Shown here: positions 30,161 to 37,814 of the stretch, one piece after another
How positions within the stretch are numbered: position 1 is the stretch's first letter
Layout: every line of letters starts with the position of its first letter
NCBI GenBank assembly: GCA_947625725.1
Contig: CANQPI010000002.1
Location: 1-64,000, forward strand
Length of the DNA: 64,000 bases
Direction: 5' to 3'
Origin: an uncultured Clostridia bacterium
Lineage (GTDB): Bacteria > Bacillota > Clostridia > Christensenellales > CAG-314
Program-made: the position numbers and the translations under genes
The notes under the pieces: model-generated
Told to the model about the DNA's origin: nothing
The model's input: only the letters and a program-made list of their open reading frames with translations
Databases searched by the model: none

Positions 30161-32254
30161 ATGGCAAGAATATATCCCCTGCAAAACGTGCGCAACATCG
30201 GAATTATGGCGCACATCGACGCAGGTAAAACAACTACAAGCGAAAGAATACTGTTTTTCAGCGGCAAAACGCGCAAAATGGGCGAAGTGCACGAGGGCAC
30301 GGCGGTCATGGACAGCATGGCGCAAGAGCAGGAGCGCGGCATAACTATCGCCAGCGCAGCCACCACGGTGCATTGGCTGGATCATTACAACAACGTTGAC
30401 TACCGTATCAACCTAATCGACACCCCCGGACACGTGGATTTCACCGTAGAGGTGGAGCGTTCGTTGCGCGTTTTGGACGGAGCGGTAGCGGTCTTTTGCG
30501 CAAAGGGCGGGGTCGAACCGCAGAGCGAAACGGTGTGGCACCAAGCCAGCAAATACAACGTTCCGCGCATTGCCTTTGTCAACAAAATGGATATAAACGG
30601 CGCAAATTTCTACAACGTTGTGGATATGATGCGCACTCGCCTCAAAGCCAACGCAATGCCCGTTCAGTTGCCTATCGGCAAGGAAGAAAATTTCCGCGGG
30701 TTGGTGGATATCATAACCCGTCGCGCCTACTACTACAACGATCCCACGGGCAACGTGGTGGACGAAGCCGACGTTCCCGCCGACATGACGGACGCGGTGG
30801 AAAAAGCGCGCGCCGAACTTGTGGAGTTTGTCGCGGGTACGGACGACGCCCTCACCGAAAAGTTTTTGCTCGGGGAGGAACTGAGTATCGACGAGATAAA
30901 GAGCGCACTTCGCAAAGCGGTCATCAATTTGCAGGTAAACCCCGTGCTTTGCGGAAGCGCCTACAAAAACAAAGGTATTCAAAAGTTGTTGGACGCGGTT
31001 TGCGACTACCTGCCCAGCCCCGTGGATATCGACCACGTTGTGGGCTTCGAGATCGGCAACGAGGAACAAAAAATCGTCCGCAAAACGGATGACGACGAAC
31101 CTTTCTGCGGTTTGGCGTTCAAGATCGTTTCCGACCCGTTTGTTGGCAAATTGGCTTACTGCCGCGTTTACAGCGGAACGCTCAAAGCGGGCAGTTACGT
31201 GTACAACTCTACCAAAGGCAAGCGCGAACGCATAGCCAAGGTACTGCAAATGCACGCCGCTCAACGCGAGGAGATCGCCGAAACCTACGCGGGCGAAATA
31301 GTCGCGTTGGTCGGCTTGAAAGATACCACCACGGGCGACACGCTCTGCGACGAAAAACGCCCCATTGTTTTGGACAGTATGGTATTTCCCGAGCCCGTTA
31401 TCAAAGTGGCTATCGAACCCAAGACAAAAGCCGGTCAGGAAAAGATGACCTTGGCGCTTGTCAAATTGGCGGAGGAAGACCCAACGTTCAAAACGTACAC
31501 CGACAAGGAAACGGGTCAGACCATCATTGCGGGTATGGGCGAACTGCACCTCGAAATCATTGTGGACAGGTTGCTGAGAGAGTTCAAGGTGGAGGCAAAC
31601 GTCGGTCAGCCGCAGGTCAGTTATCGCGAAACCATTCGCAAATCCGTCGAGGCGGAGGGCAAGTACATTCGTCAAAGCGGCGGCAAAGGTCAGTACGGTC
31701 ACTGCAAAATTCGTTTGGAACCGCTCGAACCGGGCACGGGCTACGAGTTTGTGGACGCCACCGTCGGCGGGAGTATTCCCAAAGAATACATTCAGCCCGT
31801 CAACAACGGCATACAGGAAGCCGCCAAAACGGGACCTCTTGCGGGTTACGAAGTGGTGGATTTCCGCGCGACAGTGTTCGACGGCAGTTTCCACCCCGTG
31901 GACAGTTCGGAAATGGCGTTCAAGATCGCAGGCTCGCTTGCATTCAAAAACGCTTCGGCAATTGCCGACCCCGTGTTGCTCGAACCCATGATGAAGGTGG
32001 AGATCACCATGCCGGAGGAATATCTCGGCGACGTTATGGGCAACGTGAGCAGTCGCAGAGGCAACATTACCGGTATCGAACTGCGCAACGGCGTGCAAGT
32101 GGTAAACGCTCTCATTCCCCTTGCGGAGATGTTCGGATACGCAACGGATCTGCGCAGCAGAACGCAGGGCAGAGGCAATTACACAATGCAATTCGACCAT
32201 TTTGCGGAAGTCCCCAAGGCGATCAGAGAAAAAATTGCCAAAAACGACCGATAA
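30161..32254 (+). CDS. fusA: Elongation factor G
   Basis: Translocation GTPase of the ribosome (697 aa, full length). The G1 motif [15 protein letters not shown] is near residues 18-32. G3, DTPGHVDF, lies near 87-94, and G4, NKMD, near 141-144. Domains II-V are complete, with GMGELHLEI and the C-terminal [18 protein letters not shown] 30161 follows AAGG. It is the third gene of the rpsL-rpsG-fusA block; tuf has its own promoter downstream. Confidence 0.97.
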   Translation: MARIYPLQNVRNIGIMAHIDAGKTTTSERILFFSGKTRKMGEVHEGTAVMDSMAQEQERGITIASAATTVHWLDHYNNVDYRINLIDTPGHVDFTVEVERSLRVLDGAVAVFCAKGGVEPQSETVWHQASKYNVPRIAFVNKMDINGANFYNVVDMMRTRLKANAMPVQLPIGKEENFRGLVDIITRRAYYYNDPTGNVVDEADVPADMTDAVEKARAELVEFVAGTDDALTEKFLLGEELSIDEIKSALRKAVINLQVNPVLCGSAYKNKGIQKLLDAVCDYLPSPVDIDHVVGFEIGNEEQKIVRKTDDDEPFCGLAFKIVSDPFVGKLAYCRVYSGTLKAGSYVYNSTKGKRERIAKVLQMHAAQREEIAETYAGEIVALVGLKDTTTGDTLCDEKRPIVLDSMVFPEPVIKVAIEPKTKAGQEKMTLALVKLAEEDPTFKTYTDKETGQTIIAGMGELHLEIIVDRLLREFKVEANVGQPQVSYRETIRKSVEAEGKYIRQSGGKGQYGHCKIRLEPLEPGTGYEFVDATVGGSIPKEYIQPVNNGIQEAAKTGPLAGYEVVDFRATVFDGSFHPVDSSEMAFKIAGSLAFKNASAIADPVLLEPMMKVEITMPEEYLGDVMGNVSSRRGNITGIELRNGVQVVNALIPLAEMFGYATDLRSRTQGRGNYTMQFDHFAEVPKAIREKIAKNDR

Positions 32255-32289
32255 AAATTGTTTTTGGTCAAAAACTTTTCAAAAAAGTA

Positions 32290-32318
32290 TAGACCTGAGC
32301 AAAAAAATAATGTATAAT
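32290..32318 (+). promoter_or_regulatory. tuf promoter
   Basis: TATAAT (32313-32318) is preceded at 17 bp by TAGACC (32290-32295), a weak -35. The leader contains a small GCGGTG/CACCGC hairpin (32327-32345) and the ribosome site AGGAGG. Confidence 0.65.
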
Positions 32319-32402
32319 CTAATTTAGCGGTGAATATTGCACCGCACCAAAAAAAATCAATAATAAAAATTTTGTCATCAAAAATCAGGAGGAAAAACAA
32401 CA

Positions 32403-33614
32403 ATGGCAAAAGCTAAATTTGACAGAAGCAAACCGCACGTCAACATTGGCACAATCGGTCACGTAGACCACGGCAAGACAACCTTGACAGCCGCTATCAC
32501 GATGGTTATGGCTATGCAAGGTAAAGCGGAAGTCATGAAATATGACGAAATCGACAAAGCCCCCGAGGAAAAGGCTCGCGGTATAACGATCAACACCGCT
32601 CACGTAGAGTATCAAACAGACAAGCGTCACTACGCTCACGTTGACTGCCCCGGCCACGCCGACTATGTCAAAAACATGATCACCGGCGCTGCTCAGATGG
32701 ACGGCGCAATTCTGGTCGTTGCCGCATCCGACGGTCCGATGCCCCAAACTCGCGAACATATCTTGCTTGCCCGTCAGGTTGGCGTTCCCTACATCGTAGT
32801 GTTCCTCAACAAGACCGACCTTGTTGACGACGAAGAACTCCTTGAACTTGTCGAAATGGAAGTAAGAGAACTTCTTACCAAGTACGAATTCCCCGGCGAC
32901 GAAGTTCCCGTTATCCGCGGTTCCGCAAAGGCCGCTATGGACGCCGCCGTTGCAGGCAACAACAACCTCAACGACCCCGTATTCAAGCCCATTCTCGACT
33001 TGATGGACGCCGTTGACAACTACATTCCCACTCCGCAACGCGACACCGACAAGCCCTTCTTGATGCCTGTCGAGGACGTGTTCACCATCACCGGCCGCGG
33101 CACCGTGGCAACCGGCAGAGTAGAACGCGGAAGCATCAAGCCCTCCGACCCCGTAGAGATCGTCGGCTTGAAAGAGGAAATCAAGTCCTCCGTCGTTACC
33201 GGCGTCGAAATGTTCCGCAAACTGCTTGACGTAGCGTATGCGGGCGACAATATCGGTCTGCTTCTTCGCGGTATCGACCGCAAAGAGGTTGAGCGCGGAC
33301 AAGTTATCGCCAAACCCAAAAGCGTTACTCCCCACATGGTATTCGAGGGACAGGTTTACGTTCTGACAAAGGAAGAAGGCGGCCGTCACAGCCCGTTCTT
33401 CAAGGGATACCGTCCTCAATTCTATTTCCGCACAACGGACGTTACAGGCACGATCGAACTTGACCCCGGTGTGGAAATGGTTATGCCCGGCGACCACACT
33501 CACATCAAAGTTGAGTTGATCACGCACATCGCCATGGAAGAAGGTCTGCGTTTCGCTATCCGCGAAGGCGGCCACACGGTAGGTTCCGGCGTCGTTTCCA
33601 AGATCATTTCCTAA
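32403..33614 (+). CDS. tuf: Elongation factor Tu
   Basis: Delivers aminoacyl-tRNA to the ribosome (403 aa). ATG 32403 follows AGGAGG. G1 GHVDHGKT is at residues 19-26, G3 DCPGHADY near 81-88, and G4 NKTD near 136-139, where most homologues have NKCD. Domains II and III are complete, ending [10 protein letters not shown]. It has its own promoter and a strong terminator, so it can be expressed at a higher level than the upstream block. Confidence 0.98.
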   Translation: MAKAKFDRSKPHVNIGTIGHVDHGKTTLTAAITMVMAMQGKAEVMKYDEIDKAPEEKARGITINTAHVEYQTDKRHYAHVDCPGHADYVKNMITGAAQMDGAILVVAASDGPMPQTREHILLARQVGVPYIVVFLNKTDLVDDEELLELVEMEVRELLTKYEFPGDEVPVIRGSAKAAMDAAVAGNNNLNDPVFKPILDLMDAVDNYIPTPQRDTDKPFLMPVEDVFTITGRGTVATGRVERGSIKPSDPVEIVGLKEEIKSSVVTGVEMFRKLLDVAYAGDNIGLLLRGIDRKEVERGQVIAKPKSVTPHMVFEGQVYVLTKEEGGRHSPFFKGYRPQFYFRTTDVTGTIELDPGVEMVMPGDHTHIKVELITHIAMEEGLRFAIREGGHTVGSGVVSKIIS

Positions 33615-33637
33615 TCGAAACGAGCAAAAAGACAACA

Positions 33638-33672
33638 AAAATCTCGGACAGGTTTTGTCCGAGATTTTTTTT
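33638..33672. terminator. Strong terminator, probably bidirectional
   Basis: AAAATCTCGGAC (33638-33649) pairs perfectly with GTCCGAGATTTT (33657-33668), followed by more T. The A run before it also provides U residues for the convergent leftward gene ending at 33688. Confidence 0.95.
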
Positions 33673-33687
33673 GTTTTCCACCCGATA

Positions 33688-34344
33688 TCAGTATCGGTAG
33701 TAGTCTATAAGTTTTTTCGGCACAATGCCCGATTCGTCCAAACCTTCCATTTGTACGCCTAGCAGTTGCGAAACGTATTTCAGCGGGTATAGGTTGGCTT
33801 TTACGTGAAGTGTTTCTAGGGGTTTGCGGTGTTTGGGCTCTTGCAAAAATATATCCTCCAACTCCTCCGCATAATACTCCTTGCCCAACAAAAATGTATC
33901 GGCAACGCGTTTGTACCGTGTGACGGTCGCATCTGCCGTTTCAAAACCGTCTAACATGTACGCACCCATAAATTTGCAACTTTTTTCGCCGGATTTTCCG
34001 TCCGGGCTAAGACAGAACGCCAACCTGTACGGCAAAAAACTTTTCTTTAATTTTATTTGCCAAAACTTTGGCAAAAAATTGCGGTCGGAAACATATTTTT
34101 CACGAATGTAACCGTTGGGTAAAATCTCGTTTTGCCATAGAAAATCAATAGATGGCCCGTGCGTGGCACCGTCCATATATACAAACCATGCCAGCACGCT
34201 TGGAGTTTCCTGCAAATCAAAACCTGCTCTGTTTCTGACGTCGGCGAAATGGGTATCCAACACATGATTTACCAACGCGGTTTTGTCGTTGGGAAAAGTA
34301 GGCGGCGTGACGGTAAATATTTGTCCCTGTCGTAATTCTTTCAT
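33688..34344 (-). CDS. Hypothetical protein (218 aa) paired with an XRE regulator
   Basis: A soluble protein with no signal peptide or membrane segment. ATG 34344 follows GGAG with a 7-base gap and starts 27 bp after the stop of the upstream XRE gene, so the two form an operon. The sequence mixes aromatic and basic residues; a central stretch (about residues 120-150, CKFMGAYMLDGF then TRYKRVADTF) vaguely recalls PUA-like domains of some restriction or RNA-binding proteins, but this is too weak for an assignment. I do not recognise the family. The layout (small XRE regulator followed by its partner) would suit a toxin-antitoxin or regulator-effector pair. Confidence 0.7.
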   Translation of the reverse strand: MKELRQGQIFTVTPPTFPNDKTALVNHVLDTHFADVRNRAGFDLQETPSVLAWFVYMDGATHGPSIDFLWQNEILPNGYIREKYVSDRNFLPKFWQIKLKKSFLPYRLAFCLSPDGKSGEKSCKFMGAYMLDGFETADATVTRYKRVADTFLLGKEYYAEELEDIFLQEPKHRKPLETLHVKANLYPLKYVSQLLGVQMEGLDESGIVPKKLIDYYRY

Positions 34345-34371
34345 AAACTATCTCCGTTTGCAAATGTATCG

Positions 34372-34572
34372 TCAATCTATTTCGGCAAAAAAATCGTCAA
34401 AAGTGGTGTCGAAGAAACGCACCAACGCAATGACGTAACTTGCCTTGGGTTCGTTGACGTTTCTCTCCCAATAGTCAACGGCTTTTTGACTTACGCCGAC
34501 GGCTTTGCCTAGTTGCATTTGCGATATGCCCCGCTCGTTGCGAAGTTCTTTTATTCTCTCTCCCAATTTCAT
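34372..34572 (-). CDS. XRE-family HTH transcriptional regulator (66 aa)
   Basis: Cro/CI-type HTH protein beginning MKLGERIKELRNERGISQMQ, with the recognition-helix motif VSQKAVDYWERN near residues 27-38 and no additional domain. It is the first gene of a leftward operon with the 218-aa hypothetical protein. On the minus strand TAAAAT (34579-34584) ends 6 bases before the ATG, so the transcript is predicted to be leaderless. Two AGAAG/CTTCT palindromes (34584-34597 and 34613-34626) lie in the spacers of the leftward and rightward promoters, as expected for an autorepressor that also controls a divergent promoter. Confidence 0.9.
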   Translation of the reverse strand: MKLGERIKELRNERGISQMQLGKAVGVSQKAVDYWERNVNEPKASYVIALVRFFDTTFDDFFAEID

Positions 34573-34583
34573 GATTAAATTTT

Positions 34584-34626
34584 AGAAGAAATCTTCTGTA
34601 AAATCTTGACAAAGAAGAAAACTTCT
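34584..34626. promoter_or_regulatory. Two candidate XRE operators
   Basis: AGAAGAAATCTTCT (34584-34597) and AGAAGAAAACTTCT (34613-34626) differ at one position. The first lies in the leftward promoter spacer next to the -10. The second lies within the 17-bp spacer of the rightward promoter. The centres are 29 bp apart. Confidence 0.8.
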
Positions 34627-34634
34627 TGTATTAT
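34606..34634 (+). promoter_or_regulatory. Promoter with XRE operator in spacer
   Basis: TTGACA (34606-34611), a 17-bp spacer and TATTAT (34629-34634). The start would be near 34641. The first thing downstream is a terminator at 34678-34707, not a gene. Confidence 0.8.
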
Positions 34635-34640
34635 TATATC

Positions 34641-34707
34641 GCGCTGTTGCTTCGCGCGCACTTGGAGGCAACGGCGCAGGCGCAACCCGACGGGCTGTGC
34701 CTTTTTT
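34641..34707 (+). ncRNA. Putative 67-nt XRE-controlled small RNA
   Basis: The transcript from the promoter at 34606-34634 would run about 67 bases and end at a terminator. AGGCGCA (34678-34684) pairs with TGTGCCT (34696-34702), with one G-U pair and an inner CCC/GGG stem, followed by T6 (34702-34707). GTTGC and GCAAC upstream can form a second stem. No ORF with a start codon fits. It could instead be an attenuated leader whose readthrough reaches the DUF1538 operon. The existence of the RNA is inferred from promoter plus terminator only. Confidence 0.45.
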
Positions 34708-34821
34708 GTCGCAGAGCGACTGTCGGGCGCGTTTTGACCGTCCGTATTTGCAACGGAGCGGTGCGGGCGTTAACAATGGAGTGGTTTATCGTTTTCGTTT
34801 CGTCAAAATATTCAATACAGG

Positions 34822-34850
34822 TTGCCAAAAGCGCTTTTTTTTGCTAAGAT
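34822..34850 (+). promoter_or_regulatory. Promoter of the DUF1538 operon
   Basis: TTGCCA (34822-34827), a 17-bp spacer and TAAGAT (34845-34850) with an extended TGC. The start near 34857 leaves about 23 bases to the TTG start codon at 34880. Confidence 0.65.
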
Positions 34851-34879
34851 GTATATATTATATTTGCGGAGTCTTTCTT

Positions 34880-36409
34880 TTGCTGAGAATTTTGTGGAAC
34901 AAAATCAAAGAGGCGCTTGTTTCGGTACTACCCGTTGTCGCGATAGTACTCATTTTGTGCGCCACTCCGCTTGTGAATCTTTCGATCAAAGAGATAGTTA
35001 CTTTTGTCGTATCGGCGTTGTTGTTGATTTTGGGCATAGGACTGTTCAATGTGGGCGCGGATCTGGCAATGTCGCCCATGGGCGAGTACATAGGCAGCGG
35101 ACTTACAAAATCCAAAAAATTGTCCGTTTTGCTGATAGTCAGTTTTGTAATGGGCGTGCTGATAACCGTGGCGGAGCCGGATCTGTCGGTGCTTGCCGAT
35201 CAAATTGCCGCCAAAGTAAACCCCGTCGTGCTGATCGTATCCGTCGGCGTGGGCGTGGGCGTGTTTTTGCTTGTGGGCGTACTCAAAATATTGTTCAAAA
35301 AGTCCATTTCCGCAATGTTGATATTTTTCTATTTGGTAATGTTCGCTTTGGTCGCGTTGCTGGCAGTCAACGGCGGCGAGGACTTTCTCGCGCTGTCGTT
35401 CGATAGCGGCGGAGTTACGACGGGACCCATTACCGCGCCGTTTATCATTGCGATAGGCGTAGGCATTGCGGGAATGATAGGCGGTCGAAACTCGGGCGAA
35501 AACAGTTTCGGACTGTTGGCTCTTTGCTCTGTCGGACCGATACTTACCGTAATGATTTTGGGGCTTGCCTCGCCGGGCAATGTGGATAGCGGCTTTAACG
35601 TTGCCAACTACGTTATCGGCGACAACGTGTTTGCCGCTTTCGGCAGCGAGTTGTGGAGCGTGGTCAAGGAAGTGGGTCTTGCGCTCGTCTTGATATGCGT
35701 GGCGTTTACCGTTTTGCAACTTGTCTACCTCAAATTGCCCGCGGCGCGTATCAAGCGCATTGCGGTGGGCATTGCCTTTACCTTTGTGGGTTTGGCGGTA
35801 TTTCTGACCGCCGTTTCGGTGGGCTTTTTGCCAATCGGCTTCAAACTCGGCGCGCAAATTGCCGAGATCCCTTGGATACTTGTACCGATAGGTTTTGTGT
35901 TGGGTATGTTGGTAGTGCTTGCCGAACCCGCGGTACATGTTCTCAACAAGCAGGTCGAGCAAGTGACTAACCGCGCCATTACGAAAAAATCCATGATGAT
36001 CGCTTTGTCCATCGGCGTAGGTATATCTATCGGCTTGTCTATGTTGCGGATATGGTTGGATTTTTCCGTTTTGTACTACCTTGTTCCCGGATATATCGTT
36101 TCGTTGGGATTGAGTTTTTTCGTGCCGCCTATTTACACGGCGATCGCGTTCGACAGCGGCGGCGTGGCAAGCGGACCGCTTACGTCAACTTTCATTTTGC
36201 CCTTTGCCATAGGAGCGTGCCTTACCTGTCAAGGCGAAAACAAGATTCTTACGGACGCATTCGGCATTGTCGCAATGGTGGCAATGACGCCGCTCATCAC
36301 AATACAAATTTTGGGTTTCAAAGCAGTCGTGGAGCGCAACGTGCGCGCCAAGATAGCGCAACATCGTTTGATCGCTGCTGACGACGATCAAATTATCAAT
36401 TTTCGGTAG
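34880..36409 (+). CDS. DUF1538 multi-pass membrane protein (509 aa), TTG start
   Basis: An integral membrane protein with about a dozen hydrophobic segments arranged as two homologous halves (about residues 1-245 and 250-509). Each half has an FDSGGV motif (AFDSGGVASGPLTSTF in the second, SFDSGGVTTGPITAPF in the first), which is characteristic of DUF1538. The open frame runs back to 34697, but TTG 34880 lies 8 bases after GGAG and about 23 bases after a predicted transcription start, and it gives the usual N terminus (LRILWNKIKEALVSVLPV). Members are predicted transporters of unknown substrate. The two P-II-like genes follow directly (6 and 7 bp gaps), which suggests that transport is controlled by a P-II-type regulator, as AmtB is by GlnK. 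Confidence 0.88.
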   Translation: MLRILWNKIKEALVSVLPVVAIVLILCATPLVNLSIKEIVTFVVSALLLILGIGLFNVGADLAMSPMGEYIGSGLTKSKKLSVLLIVSFVMGVLITVAEPDLSVLADQIAAKVNPVVLIVSVGVGVGVFLLVGVLKILFKKSISAMLIFFYLVMFALVALLAVNGGEDFLALSFDSGGVTTGPITAPFIIAIGVGIAGMIGGRNSGENSFGLLALCSVGPILTVMILGLASPGNVDSGFNVANYVIGDNVFAAFGSELWSVVKEVGLALVLICVAFTVLQLVYLKLPAARIKRIAVGIAFTFVGLAVFLTAVSVGFLPIGFKLGAQIAEIPWILVPIGFVLGMLVVLAEPAVHVLNKQVEQVTNRAITKKSMMIALSIGVGISIGLSMLRIWLDFSVLYYLVPGYIVSLGLSFFVPPIYTAIAFDSGGVASGPLTSTFILPFAIGACLTCQGENKILTDAFGIVAMVAMTPLITIQILGFKAVVERNVRAKIAQHRLIAADDDQIINFR

Positions 36410-36415
36410 GTAAAC

Positions 36416-36838
36416 ATGGCTACGGTAAACAACAAAACAGTCAAGCGCGCAAGCAAACCCGCTCCCAAGAGCAAAAAGCGCGCGCAACCGAAAACTCCCG
36501 TCAAAAACATTGCTCCCTACAAACTTTTGTTGCTGATTACGGTAGTACCTCGCAACAAAGCGGATTTCTTTTTGGATCTGTTGCAAGGTTTTGAGGTAAA
36601 CATGCAATTGCAATTGTCGGCTTTCGGCACGGCTACAAAAATATTCGGTTTTTTCGATTCCGACAGGGAAAAACAGGTGCTGTTCTCCGTCATTCGCGAG
36701 GACAACGTTCCTGCCGCGACCGCCCTCTTGGAGGAAAAATTCAATTCCCTCCGCGGCGGCAAGGGCATTGCTTTTACCGTGCCTTTTTCAAGTATGTCCG
36801 GGGTCGCGGCATATCAATTTTTGAGTAACAAACGGTAG
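36416..36838 (+). CDS. P-II-like regulatory protein with basic N-terminal tail (140 aa)
   Basis: Residues about 34-140 have the ferredoxin-like P-II pattern: an initial beta strand (YKLLLLITVVPRN), a helix, further strands, and the closing GGKGIAFTVPFSSMSG. That pattern matches the next gene (GQGIAFTLPVNDVVG). The first 33 residues are Lys/Arg/Pro-rich and probably disordered, which is unusual for P-II proteins. The start ATG 36416 follows a GGTAGGT ribosome site, 6 bp after the DUF1538 stop. The assignment rests on pattern and context; the effector-binding residues of GlnB are not clearly present. Confidence 0.7.
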   Translation: MATVNNKTVKRASKPAPKSKKRAQPKTPVKNIAPYKLLLLITVVPRNKADFFLDLLQGFEVNMQLQLSAFGTATKIFGFFDSDREKQVLFSVIREDNVPAATALLEEKFNSLRGGKGIAFTVPFSSMSGVAAYQFLSNKR

Positions 36839-36845
36839 GTGAAGT

Positions 36846-37223
36846 ATGGATCAGTACGAAGTTGTTTTTTGCATTGTAAACAACGGCTATTCCGAAGCGG
36901 TAATGGATTCCGCTCGCGCCGCGGGCGCAAGAGGCGGCACGGTTTTGACAGCCACGGGCACGGCAAATCCGCAAGCGGAAAAATTTTTCGGAATAACGGT
37001 AGTCCCCAACAAGGAAATCGTGATGATACTTGTGGACGCAACTATCAAAGAGGACGTTTTGCACAACCTTTATCGCGACGTCGGCTTGCAAACCGCGGGG
37101 CAGGGCATTGCGTTTACGTTGCCCGTCAACGACGTTGTGGGTTTGACACCCGTCGAACAATCGGAGCAAAACGCGCCCGAACAGGCTTCCGCCGAGGCCA
37201 AACCGCAATCTTCCGACAAGTAA
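36846..37223 (+). CDS. P-II-like regulatory protein (125 aa)
   Basis: The core (residues 1-100) has the P-II fold pattern: YEVVFCIVNNGYSEAVMDSARAAG, the T-loop-like segment GGTVLTATGT, then KEIVMILVD and GQGIAFTLPV. The last 25 residues are an Ala/Gln/Glu-rich tail. It starts 7 bp after the preceding P-II-like gene, and the two may form a heteromeric regulator of the DUF1538 protein. No terminator is evident directly after it; the next one is at 37519. Confidence 0.8.
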   Translation: MDQYEVVFCIVNNGYSEAVMDSARAAGARGGTVLTATGTANPQAEKFFGITVVPNKEIVMILVDATIKEDVLHNLYRDVGLQTAGQGIAFTLPVNDVVGLTPVEQSEQNAPEQASAEAKPQSSDK

Positions 37224-37273
37224 GAAGCAACGCAATCTTTTGCGATAATTTTGACGTTAAGTGCCAAATTTAG

Positions 37274-37483
37274 GATAAGCCCAAAGTTTCTTTTCTCGGC
37301 GACAGCATAACTGCCTATGCGGGCTATTCCGACAATGTTCGTTACAATCCCGCGCTCAAAGACAACTATTCGTGCCATTCCGTTGACGGATTGCGCCCCA
37401 ACGCAAAGGAACCGGAACATATCGCCGACGTCGCGTCGAAAACAATTTTGTCGAGTAGAACGGCGAACGGCTTGCAAACGTAA
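37274..37483 (+). pseudogene. SGNH/GDSL-hydrolase remnant (internal deletion, no start)
   Basis: One uninterrupted frame reads DKPKVSFLGDSITAYAGYSD near its start, the block I GDS motif of SGNH hydrolases (nucleophile Ser in GDS). About 35 residues later it reads VDGLRPNAKEPEHIADV, the C-terminal block V where the catalytic Asp-x-x-His normally lies. The His is Arg here, and the roughly 130 or more residues that normally separate the two blocks are missing. A TAG stop precedes the frame with no start codon. A perfect terminator follows at 37519. This is an in-frame internally deleted, start-less remnant of a surface esterase or hydrolase gene. Confidence 0.75.
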
Positions 37484-37518
37484 AATTCATACCCAAGTGC
37501 CGAATATCGACGGCTTTG

Positions 37519-37548
37519 CGGCGCGCTGTACGACAGCGCGCCGTTTTT
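37519..37548 (+). terminator. Strong rho-independent terminator
   Basis: CGGCGCGCTGT (37519-37529) pairs perfectly with ACAGCGCGCCG (37533-37543), with a 3-base loop and T5. It probably belonged to the degraded hydrolase gene and now also ends the DUF1538 operon. Confidence 0.92.
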
Positions 37549-37734
37549 GCATATCTTTCGCGATAGTCCGAAAAATAATATTACCGCGTTTTGCCACGTC
37601 GCCCAACGCTCGCAACTTTTGCCAAAGGACATTTTCGAATATCGTGAGTGGTGCGCCAAAGTTCTGTTGGCAAACTTTTTTACTCGCGCGCGGCGTTTGT
37701 CGCAACGCCAAATTATTCACAAAGGGAAAATGAG

Positions 37735-37763
37735 TTGACAGATATAAAAATTTTTTATAGAAT
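37735..37763 (+). promoter_or_regulatory. Promoter of the 1993-aa lipoprotein gene
   Basis: TTGACA (37735-37740), a 17-bp spacer and TAGAAT (37758-37763). A perfect TATAAT also lies at 37765-37770, but with 24-bp spacing. The leader to ATG 37815 is about 45 bases. The stretch 37549-37734 holds nothing else that I can support. Confidence 0.75.
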
Positions 37764-37814
37764 ATATAATGCTGAACTATAATCTATGCCGATTTGCGGC
37801 AAAGGAGTGCTAGT

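Noticed and set aside
37317..37733. 138-aa frame in the gap before the 1993-aa lipoprotein
   Set aside because: It crosses a perfect terminator and lies out of frame with the SGNH remnant. No ribosome site and an implausible composition.
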